Origin: a bacterium
Lineage (GTDB): Bacteria > Desulfobacterota > Anaeroferrophillalia > Anaeroferrophillales > Tharpellaceae
Length of the DNA: 16,556 nt
Reading direction: 5' to 3'
NCBI GenBank assembly: GCA_029935295.1
Contig: JAOZKP010000029.1
Coordinates: 1 to 16,556, forward strand
Positions 1 to 7,959 of the stretch are shown one piece after another. Numbering within the stretch: the first letter of the stretch is position 1; every line of letters begins with the position of its first letter. The notes under the pieces are model-generated. The model had not been told where the DNA came from. It saw nothing but the letters and a program-made list of their open reading frames with translations, and searched no databases. The position numbers were made by a program, and so were the translations under genes.

Positions 1-1860
1 TTTTTTCAGGTAGATCATTAATACTGATATCGCCGCCGGGGTAACTCCCGGCAGGCGTGATGCCTGCCCCAAAGAGAGCGGGCGAATCTCCTGCAGAGCA
101 TGTGACATTTCAATTGTTAGACCGGGAATATCCTGATAATCGAAATTATCGGGAATTTTGATTTTTTCAAGATGTTTGAATTTTTCCACCGCCTGATGCT
201 GCCGTTTAATATAACCGTCATATTTAATCTGAATCTCTGTCTGGCGCCGGGCCTGTGGGCCTAAATATTCTCCCAGCGCTGCTACCTCATCAGAACACTC
301 ACCCAAATCATCCCAACGAACCTGCGGCCGTCGCAACAGATCAGCAGCCAGAACCCCCTGCTGCAACGGCGGTGTTTCCAGTCTTTTAAGTGTTTCGGTC
401 GCCGCCGCCGGTTTAATCCTGATTGAATTTAAGCGTTGTTTACCCTCTTCCGTTAAAGCAAGTTTCTCTCGCGCCATTTCAACTTGCTCACTTCCCACTA
501 GCCCTAAAGAAAAAGCCCGTTCTGTCAACCGCAAATCAGCATTATCTTCCCGTAATAGAAGTCTATATTCAGCCCGGGAAGTAAACATCCGGTAGGGCTC
601 CTGAGTTCCACGACTGATAAGATCATCTATCATCACAGCGGCATAAGCCTCGGAACGATCGAGGAGAAACGGTTCAAGCCCCTTAATCCGGCAGGCGGCA
701 TTGATGCCGGCAATAATCCCCTGCGCCGCCGCCTCTTCATAACCGGAAGTCCCGTTGATCTGGCCGGCCAGATAGAGTCCGGACAATTTTTTTGTCTCCA
801 GAGTTGCTTTGAGCTGAGTCGGTTCGATAAAATCATATTCAATCGCATAGGCCGGCCGCATAACCACCGCATCTTCAAGCCCGGGTACCGTATGAAACAA
901 CTCCTGCTGCACTTCAACCGGTAGACAGTTTCCCAGACCTTTAACATAGACCTCTTCGGTTTCGTAACCTTCGGGCTCCAATGTCACCTGGTGACTTTCA
1001 TGGTGTGGGAATTTGACAATCTTATCCTCCAAAGAAGGACAATAACGGGCACTTACGCCAGTAATTGTACCATTGTAAAGCGGTGACAAATCCAGATTAC
1101 CACGTAAAAGAGCGTGCGTTGCCGCAGTCGTTCGCGTCATATAGCAAGGCAGTTGTTTCTGGTTGACGGCATCTGTCAAAACCGAAAATGGTAATGAATT
1201 ACTATCTCCGTCCTGACGTTCAAGGGCACTGAAATCGATTGAACGCCGCAACATCCGCGGCGGAGTACCGGTTTTCATACGCCCGGTCTTAAAACCAAGT
1301 TCATTAAGATTATGGGCTAGAGATATGGCCGCAAACTCACCGGTACGCCCGGCAGACTGACGAAATGAACCGATATGAATCAGGCCGTTCAAAAATGTAC
1401 CGGTTGTCAGGATTACGACTTTTGCAAGATGTTGAAATCCGGTTTCATCTACGACCCCGACAATTTTCCCGTCCGCAACTGACAAACGCTCAATCATAAC
1501 CTGACGCATCTCAATTCCGGATTGATTTTCAAGTATATGTTTCATCTTACGATGATAAAGCAACTTATCACACTGCACCCGGGTACCCTGCACTGCCGGG
1601 CCGCGGGAGGTATTCAATGTCCGAAACTGAATACCACAAATATCCGTTACCCGGCCCATGGCTCCGCCTAAAGCATCGATCTCCTTCACCAGATGTCCTT
1701 TAGCCAGTCCTCCGATTGCCGGATTGCACGACATCTGGGCCACAGTATCCAGATTGAGACAGAAAACCAGGACATCTAACCCCATCCGGGCTGCAGCCAG
1801 AGCAGCTTCACAACCGGCATGTCCGGCGCCAACTACAATCATGTCATATTTATGGTGCAT
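1..1860 (-). CDS. mnmG: MnmG (GidA), tRNA U34 carboxymethylaminomethyl-synthesis FAD enzyme, C-terminus cut by window
   Basis: MnmG works with MnmE in the cytoplasm to install the (carboxymethyl)aminomethyl group on wobble uridine 34 of certain tRNAs. The reverse strand reads open without a stop for 620 codons to base 1. Residues 11-16 are the FAD-binding GAGHAG. The family signature with SCNPAIGG (Cys45) follows, then KTGTPPR, and RYCPS with Cys274, equivalent to the second conserved cysteine. GQINGTSGYEEAAAQG and EPYRMFTSRAEYRLLLRED come next. The C-terminal GQASRLPGVTPAAIS lies against the edge, so compared with about 625-630 residues in the family only around ten residues are missing. The ATG at 1860 has no clear Shine-Dalgarno; TTG at 1872 is in frame upstream but less likely. 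It is divergent from the YihY-family gene, 48 bases apart. Confidence 0.97.
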   Translation of the reverse strand, partial: MHHKYDMIVVGAGHAGCEAALAAARMGLDVLVFCLNLDTVAQMSCNPAIGGLAKGHLVKEIDALGGAMGRVTDICGIQFRTLNTSRGPAVQGTRVQCDKLLYHRKMKHILENQSGIEMRQVMIERLSVADGKIVGVVDETGFQHLAKVVILTTGTFLNGLIHIGSFRQSAGRTGEFAAISLAHNLNELGFKTGRMKTGTPPRMLRRSIDFSALERQDGDSNSLPFSVLTDAVNQKQLPCYMTRTTAATHALLRGNLDLSPLYNGTITGVSARYCPSLEDKIVKFPHHESHQVTLEPEGYETEEVYVKGLGNCLPVEVQQELFHTVPGLEDAVVMRPAYAIEYDFIEPTQLKATLETKKLSGLYLAGQINGTSGYEEAAAQGIIAGINAACRIKGLEPFLLDRSEAYAAVMIDDLISRGTQEPYRMFTSRAEYRLLLREDNADLRLTERAFSLGLVGSEQVEMAREKLALTEEGKQRLNSIRIKPAAATETLKRLETPPLQQGVLAADLLRRPQVRWDDLGECSDEVAALGEYLGPQARRQTEIQIKYDGYIKRQHQAVEKFKHLEKIKIPDNFDYQDIPGLTIEMSHALQEIRPLSLGQASRLPGVTPAAISVLMIYLKK

Positions 1861-1870
1861 CTTCAGCCAC

Positions 1871-1885
1871 AATTTGCATTTTTCT
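1871..1885 (-). repeat. Copy 1 of a 15-base word, just upstream of mnmG
   Basis: On the mnmG sense strand this reads AGAAAAATGCAAATT, ending 11 bases before the mnmG start codon. The identical 15 bases occur at 12208-12222 and 14 of them at 6868-6881. The ATG inside it would open a 9-residue ORF (1850-1879, beginning Met-Gln-Ile) that overlaps the mnmG start out of frame. The role is unknown; it may be chance in AT-rich sequence. Confidence 0.5.
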
Positions 1886-1901
1886 GCAATTAATGTAATA
1901 A
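1874..1901 (+). promoter_or_regulatory. Weak candidate promoter for the YihY-family gene
   Basis: TTGCAT (1874-1879) and TAATAA (1896-1901) lie 16 bases apart in the 48-base divergent gap. If used, transcription would begin at about 1908, almost at the ATG of the downstream gene, giving a leaderless or near-leaderless message. That gene also shows no Shine-Dalgarno. The match is weak and overlaps the repeated word. Confidence 0.2.
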
Positions 1902-1908
1902 GAAAAAA

Positions 1909-3366
1909 ATGAGTATCTCAAAATTTGAAAATTGGCTCTGGCCGGATAATTTTTACAAGCTCTCCGGCTGGCAGCGCGGTTTCCGGCAAGTTTTCCGGTT
2001 TCTCTTTATCCTCTTTGCCGAATTCCGGCGTGACCGCATAAATCTCCGGGCCGCAGCCTTAACCTATTCCGTAGTCCTGTCACTGGTACCGATGCTCGCT
2101 TTAAGTACCGCCATTTTAAAAGGCATGGGTGCCGGTGACCAGATGCATCAGGCCGCCTACCAGCTGATTGACAACTTCAATAGTACGACTAAAACCGGCC
2201 CGCACCTGCCACCTGCGATAAAAGAATCAACAAACCCGCAATCTCCGGCGCTGCAGAATCAAGAATCTGAACCTGCAACTGCTCTGACACAAAACCAAAA
2301 ATCACCATCTGACAACAACATAAAACCTGAACCAAATAAAGACTTCTCAGCCCATCTCTATGATGCGGTTGATAAAATCTTTGATTATGTCAACCGTACC
2401 AATTTTGCCGCACTGGGAATTATCGGTACATTTTTACTGCTGATCACGGTTCTGATAGTTATCAACGGTATCGAAGAAGCTCTGAACGCAATCTGGCAGG
2501 TCGATAAAAGCCGCTCACCGGGGCGGAAATTCATGAACTACATGGCGCTCATAATTGTCTGTCCGCTAACTATCAACTTAGGCATCGGGGCGACAACGAT
2601 GCTCAATACCCCGGCAATTGCTGTTCATCTTGACAAATTTTTTCCTATCGCCTGGGTACATGGAGTTCTTTTCAAACTCATCCCAATTGCCCTTTTAACC
2701 ACAACCTTTGTCATCTGCTACTACTTCCTACCTAACCTTAAAATCAGGGCTAAAGCCGCTTGGTGCGGCGGCCTGGCCGGTGCTTTAGGACTGATCGCTC
2801 TGCAAAAAATCTTTATCCTGCTGCAGGTTGGTGTCGCCAACTACAATGCCATTTACGGCTCATTCGCAACGGTTCCACTTTTTCTCCTCTGGATCCACTC
2901 AACCTGGCTGGTTTTTCTCCTTGGCGCTGAAGTCGCATTCACGAGTCAACATTTTCAGAACTACCACATTAAGGGCCGGCATCTGCCTCCGGGACCGGAG
3001 ATGGTTTTAACTTTTGACCTTATAAACGAGATCTACAGACATTTTGAACAGCGCCAGGCAGCAACTCTCAAAGATCTTACGACTGCGACCCGGGAATCAG
3101 CCATCGCCGTTGAAAAACTCCTCAAACGCTTGGTTAAAGCCGGATTAATATCTGCCACTGAAAATCAGCCGCCAACTTACCTGCCGAGCACTCCAGCCGA
3201 GAAATTCAAAACTGAAGAGATTACTGCTCTGCTCTGGAAAGCTGAAAATTCCAAACCGGAAAGTTTCGGCCGCAAGCTTGCCGAAATATTTCTCAAAGGC
3301 GGCAACCAGGCTTTATCCGCATCTCCATGGAATAAAAATATACAAAAGCCATCAAACCCTGACTGA
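1909..3366 (+). CDS. YihY/BrkB-family inner-membrane protein with hydrophilic insert and C-terminal winged-helix-like domain
   Basis: A 485-residue integral membrane protein of the YihY/virulence-factor-BrkB family, formerly misnamed RNase BN. The biochemical role of the family is not settled. The N-terminal RAAALTYSVVLSLVPMLAL (about 47-65) is the family hallmark in the first membrane segment. Later segments lie at about 168-187, 210-232, 252-274, 285-307 and 320-342, with the conserved NAIYGSFATVPLFLLWIH at 313-330. Residues about 94-146 form a Pro/Gln/Asn/Ser-rich stretch between the first two membrane segments, where relatives usually have a short loop. Residues about 363-435 are soluble and resemble the winged-helix tail found on some members. 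The ATG at 1909 has only a purine-rich, weak ribosome site. Its last 15 bases overlap the convergent ATPase gene tail to tail. Confidence 0.9.
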   Translation: MSISKFENWLWPDNFYKLSGWQRGFRQVFRFLFILFAEFRRDRINLRAAALTYSVVLSLVPMLALSTAILKGMGAGDQMHQAAYQLIDNFNSTTKTGPHLPPAIKESTNPQSPALQNQESEPATALTQNQKSPSDNNIKPEPNKDFSAHLYDAVDKIFDYVNRTNFAALGIIGTFLLLITVLIVINGIEEALNAIWQVDKSRSPGRKFMNYMALIIVCPLTINLGIGATTMLNTPAIAVHLDKFFPIAWVHGVLFKLIPIALLTTTFVICYYFLPNLKIRAKAAWCGGLAGALGLIALQKIFILLQVGVANYNAIYGSFATVPLFLLWIHSTWLVFLLGAEVAFTSQHFQNYHIKGRHLPPGPEMVLTFDLINEIYRHFEQRQAATLKDLTTATRESAIAVEKLLKRLVKAGLISATENQPPTYLPSTPAEKFKTEEITALLWKAENSKPESFGRKLAEIFLKGGNQALSASPWNKNIQKPSNPD

Positions 3367-4167
3367 AACCTGCAAACGCCCCAAACCCGGCGGGGAATAA
3401 ACCTGCAGGGGCAGCTCATAAAGATCAGACAGAATCTCTTCAGTTATTACTTCCCGGGTCTCACCTTGATAACGAATAGTTCCCTCTTTAACTAAAAAAA
3501 GATAATCGGCAAAAAGACAGGCAAGATTCAAATCGTGAAAAACTGCCAGGGTCGCAAGCTTGTCCTGTGCCACCCGAGCACTTACCAGTTGCAGAATTTT
3601 TACCGCATGACTGATATCAAGGTTTGAGGTCGACTCATCCAGCAACAGCAACTGCGGCTCCTGCGCCAGAGCCCGGGCCAAAAGTACCAGCTGCCGTTCT
3701 CCGCCACTGAGATGAGTTATTTCACGGTCACTCAAGTGTATGATTCCGGTTGCAGACAGAGCCCGATCAACTTTTTCATTCTCAAGATCAAACCCAGCCC
3801 CGAAAATCCCGGAGTTATGCGGATTACGGCCCATCGCCACAACTTCACGAACTTTGAAAGGAAAAGCTATATGCGTTTCTTGCGGAACTACAGCAATTTT
3901 TGTCGCTAAACGTTGACGGGAAAGTGAAGACAACTCCTCTCCGGAAAACCGCATATTTCCGGAAAGCGGCTCATTGACCCGGCAGATAGTGTTAATCAGA
4001 GTCGACTTCCCGCAGCCGTTCGGCCCTAATACCCCGCAGAAGAAACCGGGCCAGAGTTTGAAATTAAGCCGGTCAAGCACCACTTGATCGCCATAACCAC
4101 AGCTTAAATCAGCAGCTTCAAATAGAACATCCCAGTTTTCATGGCCATCCGGCTTATCTGTTTTCAC
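3352..4167 (-). CDS. btuD: ABC transporter ATPase, BtuD/FecE type (probable corrinoid import)
   Basis: Cytoplasmic ATPase of a binding-protein-dependent importer of the vitamin B12/siderophore/heme group. It is 271 residues, normal length. Visible parts: Walker A GPNGCGKST at 48-56, Q-loop Gln96, signature LSGGE at 153-157, Walker B LLLLDE at 173-178, D-loop around Asp184 and the H-loop His211. It follows the permease gene by 19 bases and is the last gene of the corrinoid block, so corrinoid is the inferred substrate; sequence alone would also permit heme or iron-siderophore. The start codon is GTG at 4167, with no ATG available before the domain and no strong ribosome site, which suggests translation coupled to the permease. 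The 3' end overlaps the convergent YihY-family gene by 15 bases. Confidence 0.9.
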   Translation of the reverse strand: MKTDKPDGHENWDVLFEAADLSCGYGDQVVLDRLNFKLWPGFFCGVLGPNGCGKSTLINTICRVNEPLSGNMRFSGEELSSLSRQRLATKIAVVPQETHIAFPFKVREVVAMGRNPHNSGIFGAGFDLENEKVDRALSATGIIHLSDREITHLSGGERQLVLLARALAQEPQLLLLDESTSNLDISHAVKILQLVSARVAQDKLATLAVFHDLNLACLFADYLFLVKEGTIRYQGETREVITEEILSDLYELPLQVYSPPGLGRLQVSVRV

Positions 4168-4186
4168 TTAAATCACACAAGTTATT

Positions 4187-5260
4187 CTACTGATGGAATT
4201 TTTTCTTAAAAATAATACAGAAAAAAGGTGCTCCGAGCAGAGCAGTAACCACTCCAACCGGAATTTCAGTCGCCCCAGCCGCAGTCCGGGCCAGGGTATC
4301 AGCCGCAACCAGAACCAAACCTCCAAGCAGAGCTGATGCCGGCAACAGGCGTCGATGATCAGGCCCTAACAATATCCGGTTAATATGCGGCACTACCAGA
4401 CCCACAAACCCGATAACCCCGCTCACTGAAACTGCCGCTGCAGTCATCAAAGCCGCAACCATCAACAAACGCCGGCGAATCTTATAAACTTCAACCCCGA
4501 GTTGGAGGGCAGTGGTATCCCCCATAGCCATAATATTCAGATCACCGGCATGAGCCTGCAGAATCAGCATACAAACTAGACAATATGGCAGCAATAACAG
4601 TACTTGCGACCACATTGCCCCTGAAAAACCACCCATAATCCAGAAAACTACGGCTGCCAGTTTTTCACCGGCGATACTTTGACAAAAACTGATTAAAGCT
4701 GAGAGAAATGAAGCGACAATAACCCCGGCCAAGATCATGCTTTCCGGCATTACCCGGCCCCGGTTACGGGCGATATAATAGACCAGAGACAGAGAGAACA
4801 GAGCCCCGACAAATGCAAACCCGGGAACAATCGCAGCATCGGAGAGAAAAGCCGGCAGCACTAAATAGGTCGGCAGCAAAATTGCAATCGTTGCCCCGAA
4901 TGCGGCTCCGGCAGAAACCCCGATAGTAAAAGGATCAGCTAATGAATTCAACAAAAGCCCTTGAAAAACCGCACCGGCGACTCCCAGAGCCGAACCCACA
5001 AGTAAAGCACTCATAATCCGCGGCAGCCGCACATCAAGTACAATCATGCGCGCTGCCGAACCCACCCCGTCCACCGATCCCATCGCCACCGAACCCGATA
5101 CACCGGAAAAAAGATCGGCAAAAACCTGCCAGACTGATGAAAGCGGCAAACGCGCGGCCCCAACAGCGGCGGCCCCGATAATCATCAGCAAAAGCAGCAG
5201 CAAAAGCAGCAGACAGTAAAAAAGAGCCGGAATTCGGCGCTGGGAATTAACACCGGACAA
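4187..5260 (-). CDS. btuC: ABC transporter permease, BtuC/FecCD family (probable corrinoid import)
   Basis: Polytopic inner-membrane permease of 357 residues. The hydrophobic profile fits the roughly ten-helix FecCD/BtuC fold. Characteristic stretches are DVRLPRIMSALLVG, GAVFQGLLLN, LADPFTIGVSAGAAFGA, the cytoplasmic coupling region GLVVPHINRILLGPDHRRLL, and the C-terminal EIPVGVVTALLGAPFF. It lies between cobQ and the ATPase gene, so together with the binding protein at 7004-7927 it makes a complete importer; corrinoid specificity is inferred from cobQ and cobO in the same operon. The start is TTG at 5260: an in-frame TAG lies shortly upstream, no ATG or GTG precedes the first membrane segment, and the cobQ stop codon ends one base before it. 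This arrangement points to translational coupling. The first membrane segment is almost pure leucine and contains a 12-base tandem duplication. Confidence 0.9.
   Translation of the reverse strand: MSGVNSQRRIPALFYCLLLLLLLLLMIIGAAAVGAARLPLSSVWQVFADLFSGVSGSVAMGSVDGVGSAARMIVLDVRLPRIMSALLVGSALGVAGAVFQGLLLNSLADPFTIGVSAGAAFGATIAILLPTYLVLPAFLSDAAIVPGFAFVGALFSLSLVYYIARNRGRVMPESMILAGVIVASFLSALISFCQSIAGEKLAAVVFWIMGGFSGAMWSQVLLLLPYCLVCMLILQAHAGDLNIMAMGDTTALQLGVEVYKIRRRLLMVAALMTAAAVSVSGVIGFVGLVVPHINRILLGPDHRRLLPASALLGGLVLVAADTLARTAAGATEIPVGVVTALLGAPFFCIIFKKKFHQ
5186..5209 (+). repeat. Two exact tandem copies of a 12-base unit inside btuC
   Basis: CAGCAAAAGCAG is repeated twice head to tail (5186-5197, 5198-5209), followed by a further CAG. 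It encodes part of the leucine run in the first membrane helix of the permease. The unit is a multiple of three, so gain or loss of a copy would lengthen or shorten the helix without shifting the frame. Confidence 0.85.
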
Positions 5261-5261
5261 T

Positions 5262-6809
5262 TTATAAACCCGCTATCTGATCAATCATTTTCATATCCAG
5301 TGACTTTGCCAACAGGTCTGCTAAGGCGCTAAAACCATCCTCTTTCCGCTGTTTATATGAAATACCAACCGGTGGTACATCACCTGTTGCATCAAACCCA
5401 GAAGAGTACTGCCGCAGCCAGCCAAGATAAGCATTACGAAAATTGTCATCATCGAAAATTCCGTGCATGTAACTCCCCCAGATGCGACCGTCGGCAGAGA
5501 TAAACCCATCTTTATATTCAGTGCCATCAGCCTGGGTAACATTGAGCATGGTGGCAAGTGCATTATCTTGAGCCGCGGTCCGGCCCTGATGAATTTCATA
5601 ACCGGAAACATGCAGCGAGCTGCCGAAACACTTACTTTCAACCTGAGCCCGACACTGAACTGTAACCTTTTCCGGCGCCATTTCAGTAATCATCGGCAAC
5701 AGGCCAAAACCGGCAAGCTCACCCATTGCCGATTCAATCTTTTGCGGATCAAGAAGATTGCTGCCCAGCATCTGAAAACCACCGCAGATTCCAATCACCG
5801 CCCCGCCGGCAGCAACATAGGCCGCCAGTCTGTCAGCAAAACCTGTTTCCTGGAGTTGACTGAGATCTGCAAGCGTATTTTTACTACCGGGGAGGATAAT
5901 CAGATTATAGCCCGCCAGCGGTGTACCGGAATCGATGTAATCAAGTTCAACCTCAGATTCATGCTGCAGCGCATCAAAATCTGTAAAATTTGAAATATGT
6001 GACAACCTGACAACACCAACTGCAAGTTTTCTTCCAACCGCTTTCGGCGCACTATATGACTCTTCCGGGCGAACATTATCATCTAACGCAACCCCGTCTT
6101 CTTCCGGAATATAGATCTCACGGCCAAACCAGGGCACAACTCCAACGAAAGGCACCTGCGTCCGCTTAAAAATGGTCTCAAGACCGGGTTCGAGCAGAGT
6201 GACATCACCACGAAATTTATTAACAATAAAGGCCTTAATCAAATCACGCTCATTTTGTTCAAGCAGCTCAAGGGTGCCGACAAGAGAGGCAAAAACACCA
6301 CCTTTATCGATATCACCAATCAGCAGCACCGGCGCATCAACCCGGGTTGCCAGCCCCATATTGACAATATCTTTATCGCGGAGATTGATTTCAGCCGGGC
6401 TCCCGGCCCCCTCAATAATCACCAGTTCATACTGCTCCCGGAGCCGCTGCAAACTGCCGGCTACAGCTTCCCAGGCAACCTTTTTATAATTATGATAAAC
6501 TGCAGCGGTCATATTTGCGACCGGCTTTCCGTGAATTATTACCTGAGCACCGGTGTCACTGTTAGGCTTAATCAGGACCGGATTCATATCGACGTGAGGC
6601 TTAAGGCCGCAGGCCTCAGCCTGAGTCGCCTGGGCCCGGCCGATCTCTGCGCCTTCAGAAGTAATAAAAGAGTTTAAGGCCATATTCTGAGCCTTAAACG
6701 GCGCTACTTTAACCCCGCGCCGATGATAAAGCCGACAGAGCCCGGCAACCAGGGCACTTTTTCCGACACTCGAACCGGTACCCTGAAGCATTAATAATTT
6801 TGCTACCAT
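5262..6809 (-). CDS. cobQ: Cobyric acid synthase CobQ/CbiP
   Basis: Glutamine- and ATP-dependent amidotransferase that amidates four carboxyl side chains of adenosylcobyrinic acid a,c-diamide to make adenosylcobyric acid in cobamide synthesis. It has 515 residues, usual for the family. The N-terminal synthetase domain carries GTGSSVGKS at 10-18, FKAQNMALNS at 38-47, and EGAGSPAEINL at 133-143. The C-terminal class I glutamine amidotransferase domain has ILPGSKNT, the nucleophile Cys342 in GICGGFQMLG, GYEIHQGR at 403-410 and the catalytic His449 in GSYMHG. ATG start at 6809, 14 bases after the 58-codon gene and one base before the TTG of the permease gene. An adenosyltransferase (cobO) upstream in the same run supplies the adenosylated substrate. 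Confidence 0.97.
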   Translation of the reverse strand: MVAKLLMLQGTGSSVGKSALVAGLCRLYHRRGVKVAPFKAQNMALNSFITSEGAEIGRAQATQAEACGLKPHVDMNPVLIKPNSDTGAQVIIHGKPVANMTAAVYHNYKKVAWEAVAGSLQRLREQYELVIIEGAGSPAEINLRDKDIVNMGLATRVDAPVLLIGDIDKGGVFASLVGTLELLEQNERDLIKAFIVNKFRGDVTLLEPGLETIFKRTQVPFVGVVPWFGREIYIPEEDGVALDDNVRPEESYSAPKAVGRKLAVGVVRLSHISNFTDFDALQHESEVELDYIDSGTPLAGYNLIILPGSKNTLADLSQLQETGFADRLAAYVAAGGAVIGICGGFQMLGSNLLDPQKIESAMGELAGFGLLPMITEMAPEKVTVQCRAQVESKCFGSSLHVSGYEIHQGRTAAQDNALATMLNVTQADGTEYKDGFISADGRIWGSYMHGIFDDDNFRNAYLGWLRQYSSGFDATGDVPPVGISYKQRKEDGFSALADLLAKSLDMKMIDQIAGL

Positions 6810-6823
6810 AAATTAAACCAATC

Positions 6824-7000
6824 CTACTCGTTCTTGCCGATCATATAGATCTGACAATCGAGCCGGTATTTGCATTTTTCTTGCAGGTGCTTACATTCAA
6901 GATCTTCCTTGACCGCAAAGATATCGCCATATTTCTCACAGGTCAGATATTTTCTGTTTTTAATGCCCTGTTCTTCGTCTAATTTTCTTTCATCAATCAT
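6824..7000 (-). CDS. 58-residue cysteine-containing small protein, unknown function
   Basis: A short gene filling the gap between the binding-protein gene and cobQ. The ATG at 7000 follows the upstream stop by 3 bases, with an AGGT about 6 bases before it, and the TAG ends 14 bases before cobQ. The protein is hydrophilic and charged, without membrane segment or signal peptide. The N-terminal 17 residues are mostly Lys/Glu/Asp/Arg. Four cysteines stand at 21, 36, 43 and 49, with His38 close by; this spacing would suit a single metal site, but it is not a motif I can name. Tight operon packing and the cysteine pattern argue it is real. Being soluble and lying between corrinoid transport and corrinoid modification genes, it could be an accessory factor. 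Function is otherwise unknown. Confidence 0.7.
   Translation of the reverse strand: MIDERKLDEEQGIKNRKYLTCEKYGDIFAVKEDLECKHLQEKCKYRLDCQIYMIGKNE
6868..6881 (-). repeat. Copy 2 of the repeated word, inside the 58-codon gene upstream of cobQ
   Basis: On the sense strand it reads AGAAAAATGCAAAT, identical over 14 bases to the copies before mnmG and before the hydantoinase gene. Here it lies within coding sequence, about 58 bases before the cobQ ATG. Its internal ATG would open a 20-codon ORF in the cobQ frame, again starting Met-Gln-Ile and closed by TAA 3 bases before the cobQ start. Coding constraint is one possible cause. Confidence 0.45.
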
Positions 7001-7003
7001 AAT

Positions 7004-7927
7004 TTACCTGAATTTAGGTTTTGAAAAAGCCTCGGGATGGATAAATTCTGCCATTTTCGCAAGCCCGTCAACTATGCGCGGCGAGGGCCGGTCAACCATA
7101 TCGGAATCGACAACATAAATCCGATCATTCCGCACCGCCGGAATTGTCCGCCAGCGCTGCCAGCTTAAGCAAAAACGCTGGTAATTTGTATTCGGCGACA
7201 TGGAAGAGATAATTATAACTTCCGGTGCATCAACAATTATCTTCTCAATAGCGTAGGTCGGATAACGTATCGGGTTATCCGCAGTCACCAAAACCCCACC
7301 CGCCCGACGAATCAGATCAGCTGCAAAAGTCTGCCGGTTGGCGGTTACTATCGGATCAATTCCCACCTGATAGAAAACCCGCTGCGGCCGCAAACCAGCA
7401 ACCCGACGCTCGATCACGGCAACCTGCTTTTTCATTCGCAGAATTACTTTTTGAGCACGTTTTAAGGTGCCGGTAATCTCTCCCAAATTGCTGATCGATA
7501 GATAGATACTGTTAAGATTAACTGGTTTAACCCGATAGACAGGAATACCAAATTTCTTTAAGGCAGAGCTAGTTTTTCCATCCTGATGTTCACTGCCGAC
7601 AATTACCAGATCAGGCTCCAGAGCCAGAATTTTTTCCAGACTCGGATTAAAAAAAGTCCCGACCTTAGGTTTTTTGCGGGCGGCTTTGGGATAGGTCGCG
7701 AATTCGGTCACCCCAACTATTCGGTCATCCAGACCCAGAGCAAACAGAGTTTCAGACAGGCTCGGCGTCAACGGCAGAATCCGCTGTGGAGAATCCGGTA
7801 TTTCCAGAGTCACACCGGTCTCATCAGTAACCGTCCGGGCACTGACGGCAACCGGCAGCAGCAGGATTAATAACAGGCAAAAAAACTTTAATCCGAAAGC
7901 AGGATAGTTTTTGGCAGGAGTAATCAT
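7004..7927 (-). CDS. btuF: Periplasmic ABC substrate-binding protein, BtuF-like (probable corrinoid)
   Basis: A 307-residue exported binding protein of the TroA/BtuF/FhuD helical-backbone type. Residues 1-30 are a signal peptide: a basic start, a hydrophobic core around 11-28 and a likely cleavage after VSA at 28-30. No lipobox is seen, so it should be a soluble periplasmic protein. The mature chain opens with the family pattern TVTDETGVTLEIPDSPQRIL, followed by LSETLFALGL and LEKILALEPDLVIV in the first lobe. The second lobe holds YQVGIDPIVTA and DAPEVIIISS. Corrinoid specificity is inferred from cobO and cobQ on either side; a heme or siderophore ligand is not excluded by sequence. The ATG at 7927 has a poor ribosome site, 32 bases after the upstream gene. 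The gene ends 3 bases before the small cysteine-containing protein. Confidence 0.88.
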   Translation of the reverse strand: MITPAKNYPAFGLKFFCLLLILLLPVAVSARTVTDETGVTLEIPDSPQRILPLTPSLSETLFALGLDDRIVGVTEFATYPKAARKKPKVGTFFNPSLEKILALEPDLVIVGSEHQDGKTSSALKKFGIPVYRVKPVNLNSIYLSISNLGEITGTLKRAQKVILRMKKQVAVIERRVAGLRPQRVFYQVGIDPIVTANRQTFAADLIRRAGGVLVTADNPIRYPTYAIEKIIVDAPEVIIISSMSPNTNYQRFCLSWQRWRTIPAVRNDRIYVVDSDMVDRPSPRIVDGLAKMAEFIHPEAFSKPKFR

Positions 7928-7959
7928 ATCAGGAAAAGAACTTCTTTAGAAAATTGGAA

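Noticed and set aside
633..947. A 104-codon open frame on the minus strand inside mnmG
   Set aside because: It is in another frame of mnmG, whose own frame is intact and strongly conserved here.
1874..1889. TTGCA/TGCAA inverted repeat in the mnmG-yihY gap as a hairpin or operator
   Set aside because: A 5-base stem in AT-rich DNA is too weak to support on its own; it partly overlaps the repeated word reported separately.
3379..3395. CCCC...GGGG inverted repeat just after the YihY-family stop as a terminator
   Set aside because: The stem is only 4 base pairs with a 9-base loop and no following T-run, and it lies in btuD coding sequence.
7934..7950. AAAGAA-C-TTCTTT palindrome upstream of btuF as an operator
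   Set aside because: It is short, falls in a 32-base intra-operon gap and matches no binding site I can name.
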